A stretch of 64,000 nt of DNA. It comes from JAVBMC01 sp031552845 (lineage in GTDB: Bacteria; Verrucomicrobiota; Kiritimatiellia; RFP12; DVOR01). The translations under genes were made by a program, and so were the position numbers. Location of the stretch: positions 1 to 64,000 of the forward strand of contig JAVBMC010000046.1 of the NCBI GenBank assembly GCA_031552845.1, read 5' to 3'. The notes below the pieces were generated by a model. It saw only the letters and a program-made list of their open reading frames with translations. It was not told the DNA's origin and did no database searches. How positions within the stretch are numbered: the stretch's first letter is position 1; every line of letters starts with the position of its first letter. Below are positions 17,760-25,530 of the stretch, in pieces.

Positions 17760-18500
17760 ATGTCAACAACAACAAACGAGCCCACCAGCTCGATTCAGGT
17801 ACAAATCGTCAAGCCCGTCTCCGGCGAGCTTGTTAAGGACGGACTGCAGACGGTGAAAGCCATCTCCCGCAGCACCGTCTCCAACGCCCAGCTCCTCGAC
17901 TTCATGGTCGGCGACGGCGGCGGCATCAGCAAACCTCAAGCCAAGGCTTTTTACGAAGCCTATGCAGACACCGTCAGCCGGTTGCTCCTCGCGGGACACA
18001 ACATCCCCGTGGGCGACCTCGGTTACCTGCACGTCACGGCCAAAGGCGTGTTTGATGCGGAAGGTAAACCCGTGGAAGGTAAAGAGCTGATCTTCAAGAT
18101 CAAGTTCCTGCCCAAGAAGGTCGTCAAAAACCTTCTGGCGAACCTGCCCTATGAAACCGTCGAAGCTCACGACCGCCAGCCCCGTCTGAATACGGTGACC
18201 GACAGCATTACGCTGAACGTCAACTCCGTCGTCACACGCGGGATGTCGGCCAAGCTCAACGGCAAGAACCTCAAATTCCACCCCCTCGTGGCTGACGAAG
18301 GCCTCTTCTTCGTTCCCGTCGAGGGTGGAGCTGCGGTCAAGGTCACCCAATTCCTCGACAACCGCGACGTACGTCTCACGTTCAACGTGCCGGGTGAACT
18401 CACGGAAGGCACCAACTACCGCCTCGAAGTGCGCAAACGCTTCAGCGGGTGCAAGGCCTTACGTATCGGAACCCTTGAGAACACGCTCAGCGTGAACTAA
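17760..18500 (+). CDS. HU-like DNA-binding protein with DUF4469 C-terminal domain (copy 1)
   Basis: This 246-aa protein has an HU/IHF-like N-terminal half (about residues 25-120, 'GISKPQAKAFYEAYADTVSR' and 'IPVGDLGYLHVTAKG') and a DUF4469-type beta domain (about 125-245, 'FHPLVADEGLFFVPVEGGAA', 'LTEGTNYRLEVRKRFSG'). HU-like folds bind and bend DNA; the DUF4469 role is unknown. The frame is open upstream to 17487, but the ATG at 17760 fits the end of the conserved leader and matches the start of the paralogue at 43060. The Shine-Dalgarno is weak (AAGAAAG). A strong terminator follows, then a 22-bp repeat array. Confidence 0.85.
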   Translation: MSTTTNEPTSSIQVQIVKPVSGELVKDGLQTVKAISRSTVSNAQLLDFMVGDGGGISKPQAKAFYEAYADTVSRLLLAGHNIPVGDLGYLHVTAKGVFDAEGKPVEGKELIFKIKFLPKKVVKNLLANLPYETVEAHDRQPRLNTVTDSITLNVNSVVTRGMSAKLNGKNLKFHPLVADEGLFFVPVEGGAAVKVTQFLDNRDVRLTFNVPGELTEGTNYRLEVRKRFSGCKALRIGTLENTLSVN

Positions 18501-18534
18501 CCTCGCGGCACTCACAGAGTAATAACCCAACCCA

Positions 18535-18569
18535 GGGGCAGGCGCCACATCGGCGTCTGCCCCTTTTTT
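18535..18569 (+). terminator. Intrinsic terminator of HU/DUF4469 gene 1
   Basis: GGGGCAGGCGCC pairs with GGCGTCTGCCCC around a short loop, followed by TTTTTT. It lies 34 bp after the stop codon. Confidence 0.9.
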
Positions 18570-18639
18570 ATTCCCAAGACGTATCATAAAAACACGCATG
18601 TTGAAAATGTGCGAGGCACGTGGTACAAAAGTTTGACGA

Positions 18640-18727
18640 GGCTCACACAAATTATCCATACGGCTCGCGCATTTTATCCATTGGGCTCAGTCAAAATACC
18701 CGCCCGGCTCACGTAAATATCCGAGCT
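18640..18727. repeat. Array A: four direct repeats with exact 22-bp period
   Basis: Units start at 18640, 18662, 18684 and 18706. Each opens with GGCTC, has an A/T-rich centre and then a CC near position 17-18. The best-kept pattern is GGCTCRCGCAAATTATCC. The units differ from each other at many positions, yet the spacing is kept. A period of 22 bp is about two turns of B-DNA, so all units would face the same side of the helix. Confidence 0.75.
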
Positions 18728-18929
18728 ACGTCGCGGGACGCCAACATGAGACATCAGGTAATGAGTGAGAAGTAATAGGTAATAAGTGTGAGAGGTATAG
18801 TGAAAATACTGAAAGAAGATGGAATAAAAGTTCATGTAGAGAAAATTGTCCTAAGACGGCACAGATCCAAACAGATAATGGGAAAAGCAGTCAGTAAAGG
18901 TGATAGATAATACGTGGGGGAGACTAAAC

Positions 18930-19072
18930 GCGGTACGGCGGTTTCGGCGAAACCTACCCTACCTTTGAGAGTAGGGCTGACGCGGTTGTTGGGTAGGGCG
19001 ATGTTCGCCGAGCGCGCCGTGTGGGGTAATGGTGTGTGGGTAAAGTTCACACGGAGATACGGAAGCGTGGAG
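18930..19072. repeat. Dispersed repeat R3
   Basis: It shares 'CGGCGGTTTCGGCGAA' and 'GTAGGGCTGACGCGG' type blocks with 42701-42720 and 44051-44105. It ends in CACACGGAGATACGGAAGCG, a decayed version of the R2 terminal arm in the opposite orientation. Confidence 0.5.
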
Positions 19073-19243
19073 AGAGCTGTAGAGAGTAGATTTGATGCGC
19101 ACACACTCTCCATCTGCGTTCATCTGCGAAATCAGCGGATAAAGTTATCCACAGACGACACAGGTTTGCACAGAAAATTAACGGTGGCTTCGATGTACAC
19201 GCTATTTATTTTCAATTCTCACTCTCTTTTCCTTTTTTTAGAC

Positions 19244-19272
19244 TTGATTGAGAGTCAAAACAGGCGTATAAT
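19244..19272 (+). promoter_or_regulatory. Promoter of the LamG-TSP3-RHS operon
   Basis: TTGATT (19244-19249) and a perfect TATAAT (19267-19272) are separated by 17 bp. The first gene starts 92 bp downstream behind a strong AAAGGAGG. Confidence 0.75.
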
Positions 19273-19364
19273 GCGACTGTACGCTGGTTAAATAATTCTG
19301 CTTGTACGGAGCAGCCACCCAATTTATCCGGCATAGGTCGCTAATGCCTTTTAAAGGAGGCCCC

Positions 19365-20291
19365 ATGATTAGACGAAGTCTAGGTCGTTTTGTGCCGATA
19401 TTTTATTTATTATGCGTATTTGGATTACCGGTCTTTCCAGATCAGGCCATCGTTGACAAATCGCTGCTGGCGGATGATTCGTTGTTGATCCGCTCGCCAT
19501 CAGACTTACAGCTGTTGTTGTATCAATGGCAGCAGCTGTCGGTGCCGTCGGTAGAACCGTCGGTTAAAGATGCAGGCATGTTTATATTTTCGCCGGATGG
19601 CATGGAATCGGAGTCGTTCTTTAACGCGCTATTGCCTGATCCGAGTCATGCGAATGCTTCGGTTGTTTTCGTAGAGGATGATGATTTGTCGGGGTATACG
19701 TTTTTTTATGATTTGCTGGGTGATCCGATTTATGCGCTTCCATTGCTAGATACCGTAACCGATGGCGACGATGGCATCACTTTACGGGTATCGCTGTGGA
19801 CATTCTTCAATCGAAACCGTAGTGAAACAGAGTTTGAAACTTTGCTGAGTAATTTACAACGTAGCCGCGGTATCTCAGGGAACAGCCGTAAGCTGGAACG
19901 GTTGGCACGCCTGATGTTGGAGCGCAATGCAATTCTGAGCCGTCCGGCGGCGGCCTTTGCGGAGACCAATGATTTCACGGAACGCCAGCGAGCGCTCGAG
20001 CCGAATGATGAACCGAGTTTATCAAAGGTCGTTTATGTGGATGCCAAGCAAGGGAATGATTCGCTCTCCGGCCGGGCGGCATCTGTAAAGAGCGGGCATG
20101 AAGGCCCTAAGCGAAGCGTGCGCAGCGGTGTTGCCGAGTTGGTTGAGGAAGATGTACTAGTCATTCGTGAAGGACATTATGCCGAAGATCTGAACCTGCG
20201 TGATAAAGATGTGCGGGTGCGGATTGAAGGGACGGTTGTGTTAAGAGATGTCATTGATAGCGATACAGCGAAAGAGCAGGTGACCCCATGA
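19365..20291 (+). CDS. Secreted protein with DUF1565-like C-terminus
   Basis: This 308-aa protein is the first gene of the operon. A signal peptide covers about residues 1-25 ('FVPIFYLLCVFGLPVF'). The middle is not recognisable. The C-terminal 90 residues ('VVYVDAKQGNDSLSGRAA', 'EDVLVIREGHYAEDLNLRD') match the opening of right-handed beta-helix proteins of the DUF1565 type, but the helix is not continued, so the domain is short. The ATG at 19365 follows AAAGGAGG. Its stop overlaps the next start (ATGA). A surface role is inferred. Confidence 0.75.
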   Translation: MIRRSLGRFVPIFYLLCVFGLPVFPDQAIVDKSLLADDSLLIRSPSDLQLLLYQWQQLSVPSVEPSVKDAGMFIFSPDGMESESFFNALLPDPSHANASVVFVEDDDLSGYTFFYDLLGDPIYALPLLDTVTDGDDGITLRVSLWTFFNRNRSETEFETLLSNLQRSRGISGNSRKLERLARLMLERNAILSRPAAAFAETNDFTERQRALEPNDEPSLSKVVYVDAKQGNDSLSGRAASVKSGHEGPKRSVRSGVAELVEEDVLVIREGHYAEDLNLRDKDVRVRIEGTVVLRDVIDSDTAKEQVTP

Positions 20292-21274
20292 GTATGCGAT
20301 GGAATAAATGCATGTTACCCGGCGTGCTGGGATGCTGCTTGAGATTGAGTGTGCATGGAGACACGTTGGAGACTGACGCGGTGAAGGCAGATGAAGTTAT
20401 TTTGCAGACGCTGTCATTTCGGCCGACGGTAACAACCGATGCATTCGCGCATTATCGTTTTGTAACGTCTGCTACTGTGACCAACGATACAACAGCCAAT
20501 AAAAATATTTTGATCAGATCTAGTGCTGTTTGGTCCGCTACCGGTTATGCGGGCGGTGTTGGCGGTGGACTATCATTTGATGGAACGGCAGACTATGTGT
20601 ATACCCCCACTGCCAGAGCTGTAACGCCAATGCCGACGTGGAACGCCTATTCCGTCAGCATGTGGTTTTTTCACAATGGCGGCGGTAAATTTGATGCGAC
20701 ACATTATCACCCTTTGTTGGACAAGAGCACCACAAAAATCGGCACCTTTCTAGCCTTAGACCCCACCGGTATTTCCGGTCCGGTTGGCTCGTTGACATTT
20801 CAAACTTTTGGAGTAACGCCTATTTGTTCCATGCGGGATGCTACTAAAAACTATATGGATAACACTTGGCATCACGTGGTATTGATTAAAAATGATTCTA
20901 ACGGGCAGTTATGGGTTGACGGTGAGCTGAAGGATCAAACTTCGGATTTGGCCTGTGTGACGAATACTTCCGGTCTTTTCTTCGGGAGACGCTCCACATC
21001 TTTTGAGAGTGGTTCAACTGCTCCCAGCTGGAGTGGGCTGATGGATGAGATTCAAATATTCAAACGTGCGTTGGAGCCTTCAGAGGTGACGAATCTCTTT
21101 GTGCATAATGGACCGTTTCCACTGAAGACGGCGCTTGAGGTAACCACTAATCTAACGGTGAATGGTGATGTCCACGTAGGAGGCCGTTTGTCTTTCACAG
21201 GTGAGAAGATGCAGTTGCGGGCTTCAGGTGATGTGGAGTGCGGGATTTTCAGCAACGGTGTGACTGTTCCCTAA
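20288..21274 (+). CDS. Secreted LamG-domain protein 1
   Basis: This 328-aa protein starts 4 nt inside the previous gene (ATGA overlap), so translation is probably coupled. A weak signal peptide is followed by a linker 'TDAVKADEVILQTLSFRPTV', a LamG/concanavalin-like domain (about residues 45-270, 'YSVSMWFFHNGGGKFD', 'WHHVVLIKNDSNGQLWVDGE', 'WSGLMDEIQIFKRALEPSEV') and a C-terminal stalk-like module ('LEVTTNLTVNGDVHVGGRLS'). The linker and stalk recur in the genes at 21286 and 22372. It probably binds a ligand at the cell surface. Confidence 0.82.
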   Translation: MSMRWNKCMLPGVLGCCLRLSVHGDTLETDAVKADEVILQTLSFRPTVTTDAFAHYRFVTSATVTNDTTANKNILIRSSAVWSATGYAGGVGGGLSFDGTADYVYTPTARAVTPMPTWNAYSVSMWFFHNGGGKFDATHYHPLLDKSTTKIGTFLALDPTGISGPVGSLTFQTFGVTPICSMRDATKNYMDNTWHHVVLIKNDSNGQLWVDGELKDQTSDLACVTNTSGLFFGRRSTSFESGSTAPSWSGLMDEIQIFKRALEPSEVTNLFVHNGPFPLKTALEVTTNLTVNGDVHVGGRLSFTGEKMQLRASGDVECGIFSNGVTVP

Positions 21275-21285
21275 TGGAGTCTATC

Positions 21286-22341
21286 ATGAAGCGATTAATT
21301 TTAAGTGTTTGGATTTGCTGTTTAGGGCTTGGCCTTACAGCAGCTGTGCTGGTGACAGATATTGTAAAAACGGATGAGGTGCTGACAAAGGCTTTAGTAT
21401 TGCAGCCTTTATTTCCGACGGATGCGTATGCCAACTATCAGTTTTTGACTTCGGCATCTTCGGCCTCCGACTCGAGCACCAATGGATTCACAGTAGTGAA
21501 AACCGGCGTCACGTGGAGAAACGCGACCTATGCCTATGCAAATGGCGGGTGCATGTATTTCGATGGCAAAGGGGCTTTTCTGACGGTGACCAATAAATTG
21601 GAGTTGGCGGCATTTCCGGCATGGGAACAGTACTCCGTCAGCATCTGGTTCAAGCATGATGGCAAGGGTACCATTGGCCAGCATCATATGTTATTCGATA
21701 AAAGCGCCAGCGATACTGTTTGCATGTTAAGCTTGGATAACGGCACTTGTTTTCCCGGCGCGCCCGACTACGCACCTTTGGTGTTTTGGCTATACGATGA
21801 AGGCATAGATCAAATGATTTTCCTTTCGACGGATGCTATCTGGAATTTTGGCGTCTATCCGGAAGGCACGGATGAAGCGGACTATGAACCGTTCGACTAC
21901 AGAGATAACCAATGGCATCATGTGGTTGTCGTGCGCAATGGTCCCGTCGGGGAGCTTTGGGTGGATGGTCGGTTGAACGATTCAACCGCGAACGGTTGGT
22001 GGGACGATATGTTTAACGTAACGAATGCCTCTAATTTGTATTTCGGGCGATGCTCGCCTTGGTATGAAGCTGCCTCATCTTCTACGGTTGTCAGCTGGAG
22101 CGGGATGATGGACGAGATCCAAATCTTTGACCGTGCGTTGAGTGCCCGTGATATCGTCAATCTATTTCAACGCGGTACGCCGATTGAACCGCTGACAGCA
22201 GTCGCTGTCCCTGCAAGTTTGGCTATTCAAGGTGAACTGACGGTGACGGGTCAAGTCTCCTGTGTCGGCACGACTTATCTGCGTCCGATGGGGGACCTCT
22301 CTTGCGGCGATTTTACGAACAGCCCTGCACTTCAGCCTTGA
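21286..22341 (+). CDS. Secreted LamG-domain protein 2
   Basis: This 351-aa protein is homologous throughout to the one at 20288. A signal peptide is followed by 'TDIVKTDEVLTKALVLQPLF', a LamG-type domain ('YSVSIWFKHDGKGTIGQH', 'WHHVVVVRNGPVGELWVDGR', 'SWSGMMDEIQIFDRALSARD') and the C-terminal module 'LAIQGELTVTGQVSCVGTTY'. The ATG at 21286 lies 11 nt after the previous stop. It is a tandem duplicate with considerable divergence, which suggests that the pair has different ligands or forms a hetero-complex. Confidence 0.82.
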   Translation: MKRLILSVWICCLGLGLTAAVLVTDIVKTDEVLTKALVLQPLFPTDAYANYQFLTSASSASDSSTNGFTVVKTGVTWRNATYAYANGGCMYFDGKGAFLTVTNKLELAAFPAWEQYSVSIWFKHDGKGTIGQHHMLFDKSASDTVCMLSLDNGTCFPGAPDYAPLVFWLYDEGIDQMIFLSTDAIWNFGVYPEGTDEADYEPFDYRDNQWHHVVVVRNGPVGELWVDGRLNDSTANGWWDDMFNVTNASNLYFGRCSPWYEAASSSTVVSWSGMMDEIQIFDRALSARDIVNLFQRGTPIEPLTAVAVPASLAIQGELTVTGQVSCVGTTYLRPMGDLSCGDFTNSPALQP

Positions 22342-22371
22342 TCTGATGACTCTTAATATTGGTGTGATTTT

Positions 22372-25300
22372 ATGAAATATTCGGTTCTATTACGCTTCAA
22401 TTTTTTTGCTTGCGCCAGTTTGGTTATGGCCGCTTGGGTACACAGCGCGGTGACTACGGTTACTACCCTCGATTCGACCGAAGTACAAACTGAGGCCATT
22501 CACCCGCTCCTCGCGACGCAAAAGATCGTACGGGTACAAGGCGGCCTAGATATTGCACACGACTTGACCGTCCAAGGCAACACCCATTTGGCAACAGGTA
22601 TGCTTCTGGTTCCGCCGCTGGGCGATGTGTCTATGGGGAGTTTTACAAACGATCTAACTGAGGCTCCGGCTTGGTGGTCCGACTATGGCGTAATCAACCC
22701 CGAGAGCCAGCCGAATGACTATGCGGCGGTTATACAAGGGCAAGTCAAGTGGATGGCTCTTTGTGCGGCTGAAATGCTGAATGACGTGTTGCGTTATGTT
22801 GGCGGTGCCGGTGAAGCGGTTAATGATTTGGTTGACTCATTGACGTTGGGCAATAACACATTGCCAACCAGCTTAGGACAGCTTAAAAATACGGCATTGC
22901 CGTTCTGGGAGCGGATGATTCAGGTTGGATTAGTGGAGGAACTGCCATGGCAGGGCGAGAGCAGCGATTACAGCATTGCTAGTATTGGACAAGCTAAATA
23001 TTTGTTCAATTTGCCCCTAGATGCCACGGACTCGGATGGCGATGGCTTGCCTGATTTTCTTGAACGGCTTTTAGGCACTGATCCTCTTGTCGCCGATAGC
23101 GATAATGACGGATTGTCCGATGGTTGGGAGGTTGAGCACGGCTTTGATCCGCTGGATGCAACGGATGCTCTACGCGATAGTGACAATGACGGGATGCCCG
23201 ATGCGTGGGAAATACAGCATAATCTAAACCTAAATGACGCAAGTGATGCCCTTCTTGATCCTGATTGTGACGGGCTGACTAACTTGGAAGAATACCGAAA
23301 CGGCACCCACCCGTTCAACTCCGATACAGACGGAGACGGCTTTACGGATGGTTGGGAAGTGATGGTTGGCCTCAAGCCTCTTGACCCGATGGATGGGGCA
23401 AGCATGATGGCCAATCTTCCGCCACAGGCGAATATTCCGATGGCGTGCTTTACCAACCATCTAGACACAAACTATCCGGTCGATCTTTCTCCTAGTCCGC
23501 TCAACCCTTGGTATGTTGCGTGTGATTATACAAAACTTTGGTGGATGAATGATGGTTTGCTTGCTACGGTGATTGGCAATAATGATTTTGCTGCCGTCAC
23601 ACAAGGGCAAGCGAAACTGCTATTCGCGAAAGCCGCTGAGCGCGTTGACCATGTATTTCGTTTTGCTGGAGGAGCAGGCGATGAAATTCGTGGGTTTATT
23701 GAATCCTTGCCTGCGGCTAATGATGACCTGCCGGTTACGGTCGGCATACTTCAAACAGGGATCAATTGTTTTCAGAACCGATTCAAACAAATTTCGGCGA
23801 TGCCATCTTCTCTGAATTCGCCATGGCTGAATGACATCCAGCTGATCGATTATTTTTTAGAGGAGACTTGGAGCCATTATCCGGCTAATGTCGGACAACT
23901 CAAATCATTGGTTCTATTTTCGGGACTCTTAGAAGATACTGATGATGACGGATTTCCAGACGTACTTGAGCTTTGCTGGTACGCAACTAGGCCTGAAAAT
24001 CCTGATTGTGATGATGATGGCTTGTTGGATGGCGAAGAAATATTTACTTATGGTACAGAGCCATGGGCATGGGATACAGACGGTGATTATTTTTCAGACG
24101 GATGGGAGGTTGAACATGGCTTTGATCCATGGGGGCCAAACGATGCACAATCAATCGACAGTGATAATGATGGAATACCGGATGCGTATGAACTCTATTG
24201 GTTTGGTGATTTAGAGACGGTTAGCGGAAATTATTGTACCGAGTCAGGGTTTATGTTGAGCGCCTTACTTGCACATAAAGCAGGAGCCTCGCATCACATG
24301 TACGAGTACGGGCCAACTCCGTGGGACAATCCGCTCTATGATTTCTATGAATCTGACGAGAATGTGAGAGGCATTCAACTTGTTAATTACTTTGGTCTAT
24401 GGCCATTGCAATACATGACAGATGTGGTTTATGAGCGAACTTTTTCCATTGACCCAAGGCCGGGACAACACGTTTTTATTGCGGACTCTGCAAGGAATGG
24501 GAGCGTTTTCGGATTGTGTGCCTTGCTGTTGGAATGGGAAGATTCAAACGGTAAGCGAGGTGAGATATGGGGCGGATGGTACGACGGCTTCATTCGACTT
24601 CCCGTCTCGCTTTACAATTTGACCTCTATTACGATTCGCTTGAGAGCAACCGGTGGATTTGGTTCACAGTGTACTTGTACTCCAATCGATCTTTTATTCA
24701 TCACCGATGAAGCTTGGGCGATAGATAGTGATGGCGATGGATTGACAGATGTGTTGGAAGAGGAGTATGGAACCGACCCGCTCGTGTATGACACTGACGG
24801 GGATGGGTTGTCAGATGGATTGGAAATTACCTTCGGAACCAATCCGCTCCTAGCAGATAGTGACGGGGATGGACAGTTAGATGGTTGGGAGGTCGCTCAC
24901 TTGACCGATCCGCTGAATGCGAAGGGCGGTGTGCTACTCGACACGGATGGCGATGGCATGCCCGATCTCTGGGAACAGTTTTACGGATTGGATCCATTTG
25001 ATCCCACGGATGCGGATTTAGACCCGGATGGAGATGGCTTGACGAATTGGCAGGAACTCCAAGCCGGAACCTATCCCTTCGTTTGGGATACGGATGGTGA
25101 TGGCATGCCGGATGGCTGGGAAGTCGAACATGGGTTGAATCCCTTGAATCCTGATGACGCGTTACTGGATGCGGACAATGACGGGCTTACGAATCTTGAG
25201 GAGTTTCAGAAAGGGAGCAATCCGAATCGGGTCGATAGCGATGGTGACGGATTTGCTGACAAATGGGAACTGGACAATGGCTTTAATCCCGCTGCTCCGG

Positions 25301-25530
25301 GCGATGTGACGGTTGACAGCAATAATAATGGTTTCGATGATGATGAAGAAAACCGTTGGGGCGCAGACCGCCCCGCGCCAACAGATGATCCCTCTAGGAC
25401 AATCCGTTATTATTACGACGACGATGATCGCTTGATAGGCAGCTATTTCGGCGCTTCCCAAAGCGCGACCACGACAATTTATTCCCCTGCCGGTAACCCA
25501 ATCATGAGACACACAAGAGGTTCAAAATGA
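22372..25530 (+). CDS. Secreted TSP3-repeat protein with RHS-like tail
   Basis: This 1052-aa protein has a signal peptide (about residues 1-26), then the same stalk module as the two LamG proteins ('VQGGLDIAHDLTVQGNTHLA'). Several blocks of calcium-binding thrombospondin type 3 repeats follow (D-x-D-x-D-G patterns such as 'DSDGDGLPDFLERLLGTDP'), at about residues 220-345, 525-620 and 780-1010. The last 40 residues ('TIRYYYDDDDRLIGSYFGAS') resemble one RHS/YD repeat. Its stop overlaps the start of the RHS gene. It is probably a rigid calcium-stabilised surface or assembly component that works with the RHS protein. Confidence 0.82.
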   Translation: MKYSVLLRFNFFACASLVMAAWVHSAVTTVTTLDSTEVQTEAIHPLLATQKIVRVQGGLDIAHDLTVQGNTHLATGMLLVPPLGDVSMGSFTNDLTEAPAWWSDYGVINPESQPNDYAAVIQGQVKWMALCAAEMLNDVLRYVGGAGEAVNDLVDSLTLGNNTLPTSLGQLKNTALPFWERMIQVGLVEELPWQGESSDYSIASIGQAKYLFNLPLDATDSDGDGLPDFLERLLGTDPLVADSDNDGLSDGWEVEHGFDPLDATDALRDSDNDGMPDAWEIQHNLNLNDASDALLDPDCDGLTNLEEYRNGTHPFNSDTDGDGFTDGWEVMVGLKPLDPMDGASMMANLPPQANIPMACFTNHLDTNYPVDLSPSPLNPWYVACDYTKLWWMNDGLLATVIGNNDFAAVTQGQAKLLFAKAAERVDHVFRFAGGAGDEIRGFIESLPAANDDLPVTVGILQTGINCFQNRFKQISAMPSSLNSPWLNDIQLIDYFLEETWSHYPANVGQLKSLVLFSGLLEDTDDDGFPDVLELCWYATRPENPDCDDDGLLDGEEIFTYGTEPWAWDTDGDYFSDGWEVEHGFDPWGPNDAQSIDSDNDGIPDAYELYWFGDLETVSGNYCTESGFMLSALLAHKAGASHHMYEYGPTPWDNPLYDFYESDENVRGIQLVNYFGLWPLQYMTDVVYERTFSIDPRPGQHVFIADSARNGSVFGLCALLLEWEDSNGKRGEIWGGWYDGFIRLPVSLYNLTSITIRLRATGGFGSQCTCTPIDLLFITDEAWAIDSDGDGLTDVLEEEYGTDPLVYDTDGDGLSDGLEITFGTNPLLADSDGDGQLDGWEVAHLTDPLNAKGGVLLDTDGDGMPDLWEQFYGLDPFDPTDADLDPDGDGLTNWQELQAGTYPFVWDTDGDGMPDGWEVEHGLNPLNPDDALLDADNDGLTNLEEFQKGSNPNRVDSDGDGFADKWELDNGFNPAAPGDVTVDSNNNGFDDDEENRWGADRPAPTDDPSRTIRYYYDDDDRLIGSYFGASQSATTTIYSPAGNPIMRHTRGSK

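Larger units (their letters stand above)
18571..19243. other. Intergenic region with repeat array A and repeat R3
   Basis: No gene is supported. It contains the 22-bp array at 18640-18727, a short internal duplication of AGGTAAT-AGTG (about 18757-18790), and dispersed repeat R3 at 18930-19072. Confidence 0.5.
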
